64,000 bases of DNA from Formosa haliotis. Its GTDB lineage: Bacteria > Bacteroidota > Bacteroidia > Flavobacteriales > Flavobacteriaceae. The number at the start of each line of letters is the position of its first letter. The first letter of the stretch is position 1. Positions 19,105-27,120 of the stretch are shown here, piece by piece. Location: contig NZ_BDEL01000001.1 in assembly GCF_001685485.1 (NCBI RefSeq), forward strand, positions 3,631,501 to 3,695,500, read 5' to 3'. The translations under genes were made by a program, and so were the position numbers. Below the pieces are notes generated by a model. That model was not told where the DNA came from, did not search any database, and saw nothing but the letters and a program-made list of their open reading frames with translations.

Positions 19105-20070
19105 ATGAAAACAATGATTAATTTAAAAAAATACGCTTTTGGAATCTCGGCAAGTGCTTTGCTTATTACGGCCGCGATCTCAATGACATCTTGCGACCCG
19201 AGTTTAAGCGCTTTTGAGTTTGAATTGCCAGAGGCAAATTCAAAACCAGATACTACACCTCCAACTGCAGGGTTTACAGCAACGGCAGAAGCGACAGATT
19301 ATTTAACATACACGTTCGCTAATAACTCAGATAACGCAACAGATTTTGTTTGGGATTATGGTGATGGGAATACCTCTACAGGTTACGATGGGGTTAATAC
19401 CTATCCAGGTGAAGGAAACTTTTTAGTAACCTTAACTGCAACAGATAAATTAGGAGCGGTATCTGTAGATACTTTAACTGTAAGTGTTGTAGAACCTGAA
19501 ATTCCACCAACAATTAACCCAGATGTTGTTAATGGTAACTTCGATGAAGGTACTGCAGGTTGGAAACCAAGCAATTGTACAGGTTGTAATACTAATGCTT
19601 TCAATGCAAGTTCAGATGGTTCACCAAATAATTACGATGGTACACCTTCAGGAGCTAGTAAAACACCAGGTGCTAAGTACACTAGTTCTACATCAACTAA
19701 ATCAGATGGTTCACCTAAAGATGATGGTAGTACACGATATGGTTTACAAACTCTAACAGTTACACCTAATGCGGTTTATGTTATAGAATATGAATATGCT
19801 ATTGAAAATGATGCAGCTGATATTGATGCTGAAGGTGATCGTGCCGTAGTTAGAATTACAGATGGTTGGTATTCTGATGCAGCAGAAGCAGCAGCTTCTG
19901 AGCCATTAGTACGTGTTGCTGGAGCTAAAGCAGATGGTAAAGGAGCCTTTAATATTGCTAGAGGTGTATTTACTTCAAATGCAAGTGGTCAAGTAACGAT
20001 CCTTATGTCTGCAGCTACAGCTGAAGATGAGTTATGGATAGATAACCTTAAAGTTTATCCAGTAGAATAA
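19105..20070 (+). CDS. PKD-domain surface lipoprotein, probable alginate-binding protein
   Basis: 321 residues. Lipobox ISMTSC (C30), a short linker, one PKD domain (about 50-130, with the signature FVWDYGDGNTSTG and the closing VTLTATDKLGAVSVDTLTVSVV). A C-terminal beta-sandwich module (about 140-320) resembles carbohydrate-binding modules (VNGNFDEGTAGW at its start, LWIDNLKVYPVE at its end). It occupies the position of SusE/SusF-type surface glycan-binding proteins. Serine/glycine/aspartate-rich repeats (SDGSP occurs twice) fill about 175-215. Binding of alginate is inferred from context. Confidence 0.85.
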   Translation: MKTMINLKKYAFGISASALLITAAISMTSCDPSLSAFEFELPEANSKPDTTPPTAGFTATAEATDYLTYTFANNSDNATDFVWDYGDGNTSTGYDGVNTYPGEGNFLVTLTATDKLGAVSVDTLTVSVVEPEIPPTINPDVVNGNFDEGTAGWKPSNCTGCNTNAFNASSDGSPNNYDGTPSGASKTPGAKYTSSTSTKSDGSPKDDGSTRYGLQTLTVTPNAVYVIEYEYAIENDAADIDAEGDRAVVRITDGWYSDAAEAAASEPLVRVAGAKADGKGAFNIARGVFTSNASGQVTILMSAATAEDELWIDNLKVYPVE

Positions 20071-20081
20071 AATCAAATAAA

Positions 20082-21008
20082 ATGAAAAACTTCCGAAAAG
20101 AAATATTAGGATTATTAGTAATAGTTTTTCTTTCTGTTAACGCTACTTGTCTTGCACAGACAGGTAGCGCTACAGATTCGGATTCTAAAGTCGAGAAAAA
20201 AGACAAAAAGAAGAAGAAAAAGAAGAAGAAAAAATATAAACTACCAAATGTCGATTTAAGTCATTGGAGTGTTACTACTCCAGAACTTAACGCCAAAGGT
20301 AGAGCTATGAATATTGAGCCACCAGCGATCTTGGATTATGCTACAGATGAAAGGTTAATTCCATACATGTACAACGATTCTTCTATTGGAGCTTTAGTCT
20401 TTTATTCTTTTCCGAGTAATGCCACAACGGCAAATACAAAGTATACCAGATCTGAGTTAAGAGAACAAATGGTTCCAGGCGATAATAATACGAACTGGAA
20501 ATTCGCCGATGGTGCTTATATGAAAGGTAGATTGTCTATGGGCGATGTGTCTAAAAGTTCAGATGGTAAATACCATAAAGTTATTATCATGCAAATTCAC
20601 GGTAGATTGTCTAATGAACAACGTGAATTAATTGGTCAAAAAGATAATAATGCACCACCAATCTTAAAAATTTATTGGCAAGATGGTAAAATTCGTGTAA
20701 AAACTAAAGAGCTTAAAGACTTAGCAGCAAGTAATGAAGAAATCCTTCATGAAGATGCTTGGGTAGACGATAAGGGATTTACGTTTGAACAAGAAGTAGG
20801 TTTTGGTAAATTTTATTTAGAAGTAAAAGTAACAGACGGTAAAATGGTTGTTATTTTAAATAAAAACGAATACGCAGTTTACGATAATGTCCACATGAGA
20901 AGATGGGGTGTTTTCGAAAACTATTTTAAAGCAGGTAACTATTTTCAGTCTAGAGACGAAGGGTCTTTTGCAAAAGTTAACTTCTACGATTTAGAAGTTA
21001 GTCATTAA
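20082..21008 (+). CDS. PL7 alginate lyase
   Basis: 308 residues. Signal peptide (to about TCLAQ, 26), then a strikingly basic linker (about 38-50, almost all lysine) and one PL7 jelly-roll domain. The three PL7 signatures are present: R123-S-E-L-R127, Q171-I-H173, and Y281-F-K-A-G-N-Y-F-Q289. QIH-type enzymes usually favour guluronate-containing alginate. It cuts alginate by beta-elimination, probably in the periplasm or at the surface. It starts 11 bases after the PKD gene. The lysine tract is AAG/AAA-rich and unusual for a secreted enzyme. Confidence 0.92.
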   Translation: MKNFRKEILGLLVIVFLSVNATCLAQTGSATDSDSKVEKKDKKKKKKKKKKYKLPNVDLSHWSVTTPELNAKGRAMNIEPPAILDYATDERLIPYMYNDSSIGALVFYSFPSNATTANTKYTRSELREQMVPGDNNTNWKFADGAYMKGRLSMGDVSKSSDGKYHKVIIMQIHGRLSNEQRELIGQKDNNAPPILKIYWQDGKIRVKTKELKDLAASNEEILHEDAWVDDKGFTFEQEVGFGKFYLEVKVTDGKMVVILNKNEYAVYDNVHMRRWGVFENYFKAGNYFQSRDEGSFAKVNFYDLEVSH

Positions 21009-21087
21009 CAAATAATTACAATTATTATTAGGTTTATTTAACATACAAAAAAAGGGTTTGTTAATACAGAAATAGCTCATTTTTTTG

Positions 21088-21121
21088 TACTTTTGCACAC
21101 AGAAAAAAACTGGTTAACCAA
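21088..21121 (+). promoter_or_regulatory. Internal promoter and operator before the GntR gene
   Basis: TACTTTTG (21088-21095) is a perfect TAnnTTTG box. CTGGTTAACCAA at 21110-21121 lies just downstream, about where transcription would begin, and 20 bases before the ATG. This would make the GntR gene autoregulated and give GntR-MFS-SDR a second promoter. Confidence 0.7.
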
Positions 21122-21141
21122 TTTTAATTTTTTAGAAATTT

Positions 21142-21849
21142 ATGAAGTTAGAGGTACTTTCAAAAAGCGATAACCAAGAAATTTTAAATCGAGTAATGTT
21201 TTTAATTGGAGAATTAATAAACGTTAAGAATTTAGAACCAGGGGATAAGCTACCTTCAGAACGAATGTTAGCCGAGAAGTTTAATGTTAGTAGAAGTCTT
21301 GTTAGAGAGGCTATTAGCAAATTAGAGTTTTTTGGTTTATTAAAATCGATTCCTCAGAGTGGTACGTTTGTAGCCGATATTGGTGTTGTTGCCATGAACG
21401 GAATGATCGATTTTATTTTAAAACTCGATGATCCAGATTTTAAAGCTTTGGTAGAAACACGTATTCTACTTGAATTAAAAATTGTTAAGTTGGCTGCTCT
21501 TCGTAGAACAGAAGAGGATTTAGTTCAAATAGAAAATGCCTTAAAAGCTTACGAAGATAAAGTTAAAAATGGTAATCAACCTGCAGTTCAGGAAGATTTA
21601 CTATTTCATTTGGCCATTGCCAATGCTAGTGGTAACAGTACTTTAAATCTTTTTATGCTAAAAATTACACCAGAAATTATTACAAATTTCAAAAAGTATC
21701 ACGTGTGCTCAAATAATTTAACTGGGCAAGCTGCAGATGAGCATAGAGAAATTTATAATGCTATAAAATTGCAAGATCCACAATTAGCAAAAACAAAAAT
21801 GAAAGAGCATTTTAAAATGTTATATCAGTATTGTTATAATATTTTATAA
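21142..21849 (+). CDS. FadR-subfamily GntR regulator of alginate use (AusR-like)
   Basis: 235 residues. The N-terminal winged helix (about 15-80; KLPSERMLAEKFNVSRSLVREA) is followed by an all-helical FCD effector domain (about 95-230) with metal-site histidines in LLFHLAIANAS and DEHREIYNAI. As I recall, a GntR repressor named AusR controls the alginate system of Zobellia galactanivorans; this gene has the same position. It has a palindromic operator upstream and is the prime candidate to bind all seven sites. FadR-group operators often read TGGT-N-ACCA, close to what is seen. The ligand is likely an alginate breakdown product such as DEH or KDG. Confidence 0.88.
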   Translation: MKLEVLSKSDNQEILNRVMFLIGELINVKNLEPGDKLPSERMLAEKFNVSRSLVREAISKLEFFGLLKSIPQSGTFVADIGVVAMNGMIDFILKLDDPDFKALVETRILLELKIVKLAALRRTEEDLVQIENALKAYEDKVKNGNQPAVQEDLLFHLAIANASGNSTLNLFMLKITPEIITNFKKYHVCSNNLTGQAADEHREIYNAIKLQDPQLAKTKMKEHFKMLYQYCYNIL

Positions 21850-21922
21850 ACGTTCAAATAATACATGCAAATGTTGATTTTGACATTTGTGTACTAATGA
21901 TTTTAATAATTAAATAAATAAA

Positions 21923-23206
21923 ATGAAGGTAAAAGGATTAAGGTGGTTTATTATTGGGCTTATATTTTTAGCATCTGTAATTAACTACATCGACAGAAGC
22001 GCATTAGCAGTTATGTGGGGAAGTGAAAGTCTTCCAGGGTCAATTTCACACGATTTAGGCCTAACAAAAGAGCATTATAGTTATATCCTTAACATCTTTA
22101 TGGTGGCTTATGCTTTAGGACAATTATTTTCGGGTAAATTGTTCGATAAAGTTGGAACACGTATCGGATACGTAATTAGTATTGGAGTTTGGGGATTATC
22201 ATCTTTCTTACACTCTACCGTTAGAGGATTCGTAGGACTTGCTTTTTTTAGAAGTACTTTAGGTTTATCAGAAGCTGGTAACTGGCCAGGAGGAGTTAAA
22301 AGTAATGCAGAATGGTTCCCTATTAAGGAACGTGCTATCGCACAAGGACTATTTAATGCAGGAGCATCTATAGGTTCTGTAGTTGCACCACCATTTATTG
22401 CTATGCTATTTGTTGCCTTTGGATGGAAAATTACCTTCATGGTAGTAGGTTCTTTTGGTATATTGTGGATTATTCCATGGTTACTTATCAATAAAGCAGG
22501 ACCAAAGAAACACCCTTGGATTACAGAAGAAGAACAAAAATACATTTTAGATGGTCAGTCTCAAGCAGATCGTGATGCTGAAGACGATGTTAAAGGTTTA
22601 AGTTTAAAAGAAATTTTATCTCACAAAGAAGCTTGGTCTATCGTTGTAGGTCGTTTCTTCTTAGAACCAATCTGGTGGTTATTTGTGGGTTGGATGCCAA
22701 TTTACTTATTCGATGTTTACGGATTTGATGTAAAAGAAGTAGGTATGTTTGCTTGGGTACCTTACGTTGGTGCCGCTATTGGTAGTATTGCTGGAGGATA
22801 TGTTTCTGGGCAAATTATTTCTAAAACAAACTCGATAGATAAAGGTAGAAAAACGACTATCTTAATTGGTGGTATCATCATGTTCTTAGGTTTAGTGGCT
22901 ACTGTATTATATGGTAACACACCAGAACGTTTTGTAGGTATCGTATTCGTAGTATTATTCGGATTCCAGTTCGCTATTGGTAACGTACAAACTTTACCAA
23001 GTGATTTCTTCAATGGTAAAAACGTTGGTTCTTTAGCTGGATTAGGAGGAATGGTTGGTGTATTCTCTGTTATTATCATGAACTTTATTGTTCCTATTGT
23101 TGCAGAGGTATCTTACACCCCTATATTTATTGCCATTGCAGTATTTGTTCCGCTAGGAATTGGAGCAATCTACTATTTCGCAAAAGAAATTAGAAACGTA
23201 GAGTAA
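21923..23206 (+). CDS. MFS transporter, hexuronate (ExuT/GudP)-type
   Basis: 427 residues with about 12 transmembrane segments. The early motif NYIDRSALAV and LGLSEAGNWPGGVKS are typical of the anion:cation symporter group that includes ExuT. It should move unsaturated uronates or DEH from periplasm to cytoplasm for KdgF and the SDR. It lies between the GntR regulator and the SDR in the alginate operon. Confidence 0.9.
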   Translation: MKVKGLRWFIIGLIFLASVINYIDRSALAVMWGSESLPGSISHDLGLTKEHYSYILNIFMVAYALGQLFSGKLFDKVGTRIGYVISIGVWGLSSFLHSTVRGFVGLAFFRSTLGLSEAGNWPGGVKSNAEWFPIKERAIAQGLFNAGASIGSVVAPPFIAMLFVAFGWKITFMVVGSFGILWIIPWLLINKAGPKKHPWITEEEQKYILDGQSQADRDAEDDVKGLSLKEILSHKEAWSIVVGRFFLEPIWWLFVGWMPIYLFDVYGFDVKEVGMFAWVPYVGAAIGSIAGGYVSGQIISKTNSIDKGRKTTILIGGIIMFLGLVATVLYGNTPERFVGIVFVVLFGFQFAIGNVQTLPSDFFNGKNVGSLAGLGGMVGVFSVIIMNFIVPIVAEVSYTPIFIAIAVFVPLGIGAIYYFAKEIRNVE

Positions 23207-23249
23207 AATAAAAAACAGAGTAAAAATTAATAATATAAATTAAATTAAA

Positions 23250-24002
23250 ATGAGTAAAGTAGCAGTAATAACCGGTGCAACCGGTGGAATTGGTTTTGAA
23301 GTAGCAAAAAGACTAGGAAAAGATGGATATACTGTTGTATTAAACGGTATTGAAGATGAAGTAGGAGCTCAAAGAGTTGCAGAATTAACTGCAGAAGGCA
23401 TCACTGCTGAATATATTGGGTTCGACATGACTAAAGACGAAGCAGTTACTGAAAACATTACTAAAATTGGTGAAAAATACGGGAAAATTGATCTTCTTGT
23501 AAATAATACTGGTGGTATTGGAGTTAGAGCTAGATTTGAAGAAATGACAACTGAGCAATACAGATTTGTTATGGCTTTAAACCTTGATTCAGTATTTTTT
23601 GCTTCAAGAGCTGCTATTCCTTTCCTTAAGAAAGGTGAAGATGCTTCTATCATTAACTACACGTCTAACGCAGCTTGGAATGGTGCAGGACCTGGTGCTG
23701 GAATTTATTCAGTATCTAAAGGTGGAGTACAATCTATCACTAGAGCTTTAGCTAAAGATTTAGCTGAATACGGAATTAGAGTAAACGCAGTATCTCCTGG
23801 TACTATCGATACACCTTTCCATGCTCAAATTAAAGCTACTAAGCCAGAAGTTTTTGCTTCTTGGGCAAATAGTGTATTATTAGGTAGATTAGGTCAGCCA
23901 GAAGAAGTTGCAGGTGTTGTTTCTTTCTTAGCAAGTAAAGATGCTTCTTTCATTACAGCTGAAACTATCCAAATTGGTGGTGGTCAAGCTTTAGGTATCT
24001 AA
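23250..24002 (+). CDS. SDR oxidoreductase, probable DEH reductase (DEH to KDG)
   Basis: 250 residues, classical short-chain dehydrogenase. The NAD(P)-binding loop TGATGGIG is at 9-16, NNTGG replaces the usual NNAG, and the catalytic Y153 and K157 are in YSVSKGG. In alginate loci such an enzyme reduces 4-deoxy-L-erythro-5-hexoseulose uronate to 2-keto-3-deoxygluconate. It is the last gene of the operon and is followed by a very strong terminator. KDG kinase and KDPG aldolase are not in this window. Confidence 0.88.
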   Translation: MSKVAVITGATGGIGFEVAKRLGKDGYTVVLNGIEDEVGAQRVAELTAEGITAEYIGFDMTKDEAVTENITKIGEKYGKIDLLVNNTGGIGVRARFEEMTTEQYRFVMALNLDSVFFASRAAIPFLKKGEDASIINYTSNAAWNGAGPGAGIYSVSKGGVQSITRALAKDLAEYGIRVNAVSPGTIDTPFHAQIKATKPEVFASWANSVLLGRLGQPEEVAGVVSFLASKDASFITAETIQIGGGQALGI

Positions 24003-24061
24003 TTGAAAGTGATGTATAAATTATAAAGGCTTAGCCTTTAATTTTAAACCACTATATAATT

Positions 24062-24099
24062 AAAGCCACTTCTGTTTAAATAACAGAAGTGGCTTTTTT
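24062..24099 (+). terminator. Strong terminator of the alginate operon
   Basis: Perfect 15-bp stem (24062-24076 with 24082-24096), 5-nt loop and T run to 24099. Confidence 0.9.
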
Positions 24100-24408
24100 G
24101 TTTTAACTATTTCTTATTTTGAGTTCCATTTTGTTAGCTGCCCGAAGCCAAACTCTGTATTGTATTTTCTTCCTTTTGTGTATTTATCTTTTAAAACTTA
24201 TCAGGTTCTGTTCTTGTTATGCTTTGTAAGATAGCTGTGAAACGCTATATTTTTTATATTATTATAAGAACCAATTAGTATCTCTTAAAATATTACAAAA
24301 ACATTGAAGTTATTTCACTTTTTTGTTTCTTAAGTTCCAATTTAACTCAAATCGAATAATCGAAAAATTTTCATTTATAGTAGTAGTACTATTATTAAAT
24401 AGATTAAA

Positions 24409-24452
24409 AAATATAAACAAAACATACTAATCGGTATGTTTTGTTTATATTT
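24409..24452. promoter_or_regulatory. Large palindromic operator at the TetR gene start
   Basis: Perfect inverted repeat with 19-bp arms (24409-24427 and 24434-24452) around the 6-nt spacer TAATCG; the inner core is ACATAC-N6-GTATGT. The right arm overlaps TATATTTG (24446-24453), a perfect TAnnTTTG box only 4 bases before the ATG at 24458. A TetR dimer bound here would shut off its own gene. Confidence 0.8.
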
Positions 24453-24457
24453 GTTTT

Positions 24458-25060
24458 ATGGAACAAGAATTAAAGTCGGAATTAACCAAACAAATTATTA
24501 TAGATAATGCCTTTAAGTTGTTTTACGAACATGGATTTAAAACAACGAGTGTCGATAAAATAATGAAAGCATCTCTGCTTACAAAAGGAGCGTTTTATCA
24601 TCATTATAAAAATAAAAAAGAATTGGGCCTTGAAGTTATTAGTTTAAAACTTCAAAAACGTGTGTTCGAAAGTATGATTGCCCCTTTATACGAACCGGGA
24701 AATGCGATCGACATTTTAAAATCTACATTTTTAAACCGAATACAATCTTTTCCTGTTTACGATAAACAACACGGTTGCCCAATGAATAATTTTATAAATG
24801 AAATTGGCGATTTAGAATTAGCCTACCAGTTGGCTTTAAAACAGATTATAGAAACTTGGAAATCTGCATTAGTGGCTTTAATAGAACGCGGTAAAACAGA
24901 ACTGACCATAAAACAAGAAGTGTCCAGCCAAGCTGTTGCCGTGTATTTAATAAGTGCTTTTGAGGGGGTTCGTGGCATTAGAAAACTATATACAGACGAT
25001 ACAATTCTAGACGAATATGTTTTAGGATTGTCAGCTTATATATCGCAATTAGAATATTAA
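24458..25060 (+). CDS. TetR/AcrR-family repressor
   Basis: 200 residues. N-terminal TetR helix-turn-helix (about 11-55; IIDNAFKLFYEHGFKTTSVD, then the recognition helix in LLTKGAFYHHYKNKKELG) and a helical ligand-binding domain with CPMNNFINEIGD, seen in the YcdC/NemR-like group. It is autoregulated by the palindrome that abuts its start and probably also controls the dehalogenase operon behind it, which carries a related operator. Confidence 0.9.
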   Translation: MEQELKSELTKQIIIDNAFKLFYEHGFKTTSVDKIMKASLLTKGAFYHHYKNKKELGLEVISLKLQKRVFESMIAPLYEPGNAIDILKSTFLNRIQSFPVYDKQHGCPMNNFINEIGDLELAYQLALKQIIETWKSALVALIERGKTELTIKQEVSSQAVAVYLISAFEGVRGIRKLYTDDTILDEYVLGLSAYISQLEY

Positions 25061-25071
25061 TTTTTTATCAT

Positions 25072-25095
25072 AAAACATACCGTTTAGGATGTTTT
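25072..25095. promoter_or_regulatory. Second TetR-type operator, before the dehalogenase operon
   Basis: AAAACATAC (25072-25080), 6-nt spacer, GGATGTTTT (25087-25095): the same arms and spacing as the core of the palindrome at 24409-24452, with one mismatch. It lies 16 bases before the 25112 start codon. Confidence 0.7.
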
Positions 25096-25111
25096 TAAAA
25101 CAACCAAAATT

Positions 25112-25912
25112 ATGATTAATAACAGAAGAGATTTTATTAAAAGAACAGCAATATTTAGCTTGGCAAGTACAGCAATTCCTCAATTTGGATTTGCAGGAAA
25201 TGAAGTTCCAAGAGACAACAAGAAAACAGAAGGCAACAGACCAAAAGTGCTTTTTTTCGATGTTAATGAAACGTTGTTAGATTTAACGACCATGAAAGCA
25301 AGTGTAGGTAAAGCCCTGGACGGACATTCAGAGTTATTACCGTTGTGGTTTACTACTATGCTTCAATATTCATTAGTGTCGACCGTTGGAAATCAATATA
25401 ACGATTTTGGTATTATTGGAGCAGCAGCTTTACAAATGGTAGCTTTGAATAATGGAATTACTTTATCAGAAACCGAAGCCAAAGAAGCTATTCTTGGTCC
25501 GATTAGATCTTTGCCGGCACATCCAGAAGTTAAAGAGGCGCTGCAAAGTTTAAAAGATGCAGGATACAAATTAGTGTCGTTTACAAACTCCTCGAATAAA
25601 GGGGTTGAAACACAATTTAAAAATGCAGGATTATTAGATTATTTTGAAGAGCGGTTAAGTGTAGAAGATGTAGGTAAATTTAAGCCACATGCAGATACCT
25701 ATGCTTGGGCAGCTCGTAAAATGGGTGTACAACCCAAAGAGTGTTTGTTAGTTGCAGCTCATGGATGGGATATTGCAGGTGCGCTTTGGGCTAATTGGAG
25801 AGGGGCTTTTGTTAGTCGACCAGGTGCTCAATTATATCCTTTGTCACCAAGCCCAGAAATAAATGAACCGAATTTAAAACGGATTGCAGAGCGATTAATT
25901 GCTTTAAAATAA
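25112..25912 (+). CDS. Haloacid dehalogenase type II (HAD superfamily), exported
   Basis: 266 residues. It begins with a Tat-like signal (NRRDFIKR followed by a hydrophobic stretch to about 28), which is unusual for this enzyme class. The HAD core has motif I FFDVNETLLDL with nucleophile D50 and Asn in place of the second Asp, as in L-2-haloacid dehalogenases. It also has FTNSSNKG (motif II), K191 in GKFKPHADTY, and AAHGWDIAGA (motif IV). The likely reaction is hydrolytic removal of halide from 2-haloacids. First gene of a three-gene unit under the TetR operator; brown algae are rich in halogenated compounds. Confidence 0.8.
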   Translation: MINNRRDFIKRTAIFSLASTAIPQFGFAGNEVPRDNKKTEGNRPKVLFFDVNETLLDLTTMKASVGKALDGHSELLPLWFTTMLQYSLVSTVGNQYNDFGIIGAAALQMVALNNGITLSETEAKEAILGPIRSLPAHPEVKEALQSLKDAGYKLVSFTNSSNKGVETQFKNAGLLDYFEERLSVEDVGKFKPHADTYAWAARKMGVQPKECLLVAAHGWDIAGALWANWRGAFVSRPGAQLYPLSPSPEINEPNLKRIAERLIALK

Positions 25913-25921
25913 TTCATCGCA

Positions 25922-26296
25922 ATGAAGAACATAATAAATCAAATTTTAAATGTCATCGCCATGGTGGCCATGGTTTTTTTTGCCACCCCCAAATTATTAG
26001 GAAAGCCGCAAAGTGTAGCCGGTTTCAAGCAGTTTGAATCTGCTTTGGGTATAGATGCCGACTTTTTTATGTTATTTACAGGGATTTCAGAATTAGTTTT
26101 AGCTGTTTTATTGTTACTCTTTACAGTAACTCATAAGAAGGTTTTAGGAAAAATTGCTTTCGGATTTTTGCTAATAACCATGATTACAGCGTTAGGATTA
26201 GAGTTTTTTGCAAGACCAGAGCCCAAAATGCTACTTGTCGTTATCGCTATAGGCTTAGCGTCGATTTCGATTTACAAATTAAAAACCATTAGATAA
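25922..26296 (+). CDS. DoxX-like membrane protein
   Basis: 124 residues with four predicted transmembrane helices (about 8-22, 46-66, 74-92, 99-118). The start matches DoxX-like proteins (FATPKLLGKPQSVAGFKQF). These small inner-membrane proteins often accompany redox or detoxification genes; molecular function unclear. It begins 9 bases after the dehalogenase gene and is surely in its operon. Confidence 0.75.
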   Translation: MKNIINQILNVIAMVAMVFFATPKLLGKPQSVAGFKQFESALGIDADFFMLFTGISELVLAVLLLLFTVTHKKVLGKIAFGFLLITMITALGLEFFARPEPKMLLVVIAIGLASISIYKLKTIR

Positions 26297-26314
26297 ATTT
26301 TAAAACTATAACTT

Positions 26315-27049
26315 ATGACATTAGAAAACAAAGTTATTATAGTAACAGGAGCTTCCAGAGGAATTGGCCAGGCGGTTGCCTTTCTATTGGCTAAAAATGG
26401 AGCAAAAGTTGTTGTGAATCATTCTAATAGTGTAAAAGAAGCGCAGGAAACGGTCGATACCATTATAGAAATGGGCGGACAGGCTATTGCTGTTAAAGCC
26501 GATGTAAGTAATAGAGAAGACGTTACTAAGCTGTTTGATAAAACCATTGAAACATTTGGCCAGATAAACGTTTTAGTAAACAATGCTGGCGTAATGATTT
26601 CTAAACTTATTGCCGATAATACACAAGACGATTTTACAAAACAATTTGATGTGAATGTAAGAGGTGTGTTTAATACCCTTCAAGAAGCACAACTAAAATT
26701 GGCAGATAACGGAAACATCATTAATTTTTCTTCAAGTACCGTAAAATTAATGTTTCCAACATATGCCTTATACTCTGCTTCGAAAGCTGCGGTGGAGCAA
26801 ATGACCCGTATTTTTTCAAAGGAAATTGGGCGTGGTATTTCGGTAAATGCATTGGCACCTGGACCAACAGAAACCGAGCTGTTTTTAAAAGGAAAATCTA
26901 CCGAAATTATTGAAAAATTAAGTGCGATGAATGCGTTTAATCGCTTGGCAAAACCTTTAGATATCGCGCAGGTTGTATTGTTTTTAGCTAGCGATGAATC
27001 TAAATGGATTTCGGGTCAAGTTATTGGTGCTAACGGAGCTATGGTATAA
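26315..27049 (+). CDS. SDR-family oxidoreductase
   Basis: 244 residues. Cofactor loop TGASRGIG (10-17), NNAG near 88-91, catalytic Y153 and K157 in YSASKAAVE, and a C-terminal VIGANGAMV end. A classical NADP(H)-type short-chain dehydrogenase whose substrate cannot be told. The TetR / dehalogenase / DoxX / SDR unit looks like a detoxification operon for a reactive or halogenated compound. Confidence 0.85.
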   Translation: MTLENKVIIVTGASRGIGQAVAFLLAKNGAKVVVNHSNSVKEAQETVDTIIEMGGQAIAVKADVSNREDVTKLFDKTIETFGQINVLVNNAGVMISKLIADNTQDDFTKQFDVNVRGVFNTLQEAQLKLADNGNIINFSSSTVKLMFPTYALYSASKAAVEQMTRIFSKEIGRGISVNALAPGPTETELFLKGKSTEIIEKLSAMNAFNRLAKPLDIAQVVLFLASDESKWISGQVIGANGAMV

Positions 27050-27120
27050 ATTATAGCATCTTATTTTTTGTAGGGTTATATTAGGTATATTACCATTCTA
27101 AAATTTAGGAATCGGTATAT

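Larger units (their letters stand above)
24003..24457. other. Intergenic region, SDR to TetR
   Basis: 455 bases. It holds the operon terminator (24062-24099) and the TetR palindrome (24409-24452). Between them I see AT-rich sequence without a credible gene or repeat. Confidence 0.5.

Noticed and set aside
22108..22545. Minus-strand ORF of 145 residues over the MFS gene
   Set aside because: Antisense shadow of a transporter; composition and lack of motifs show it is not a gene.
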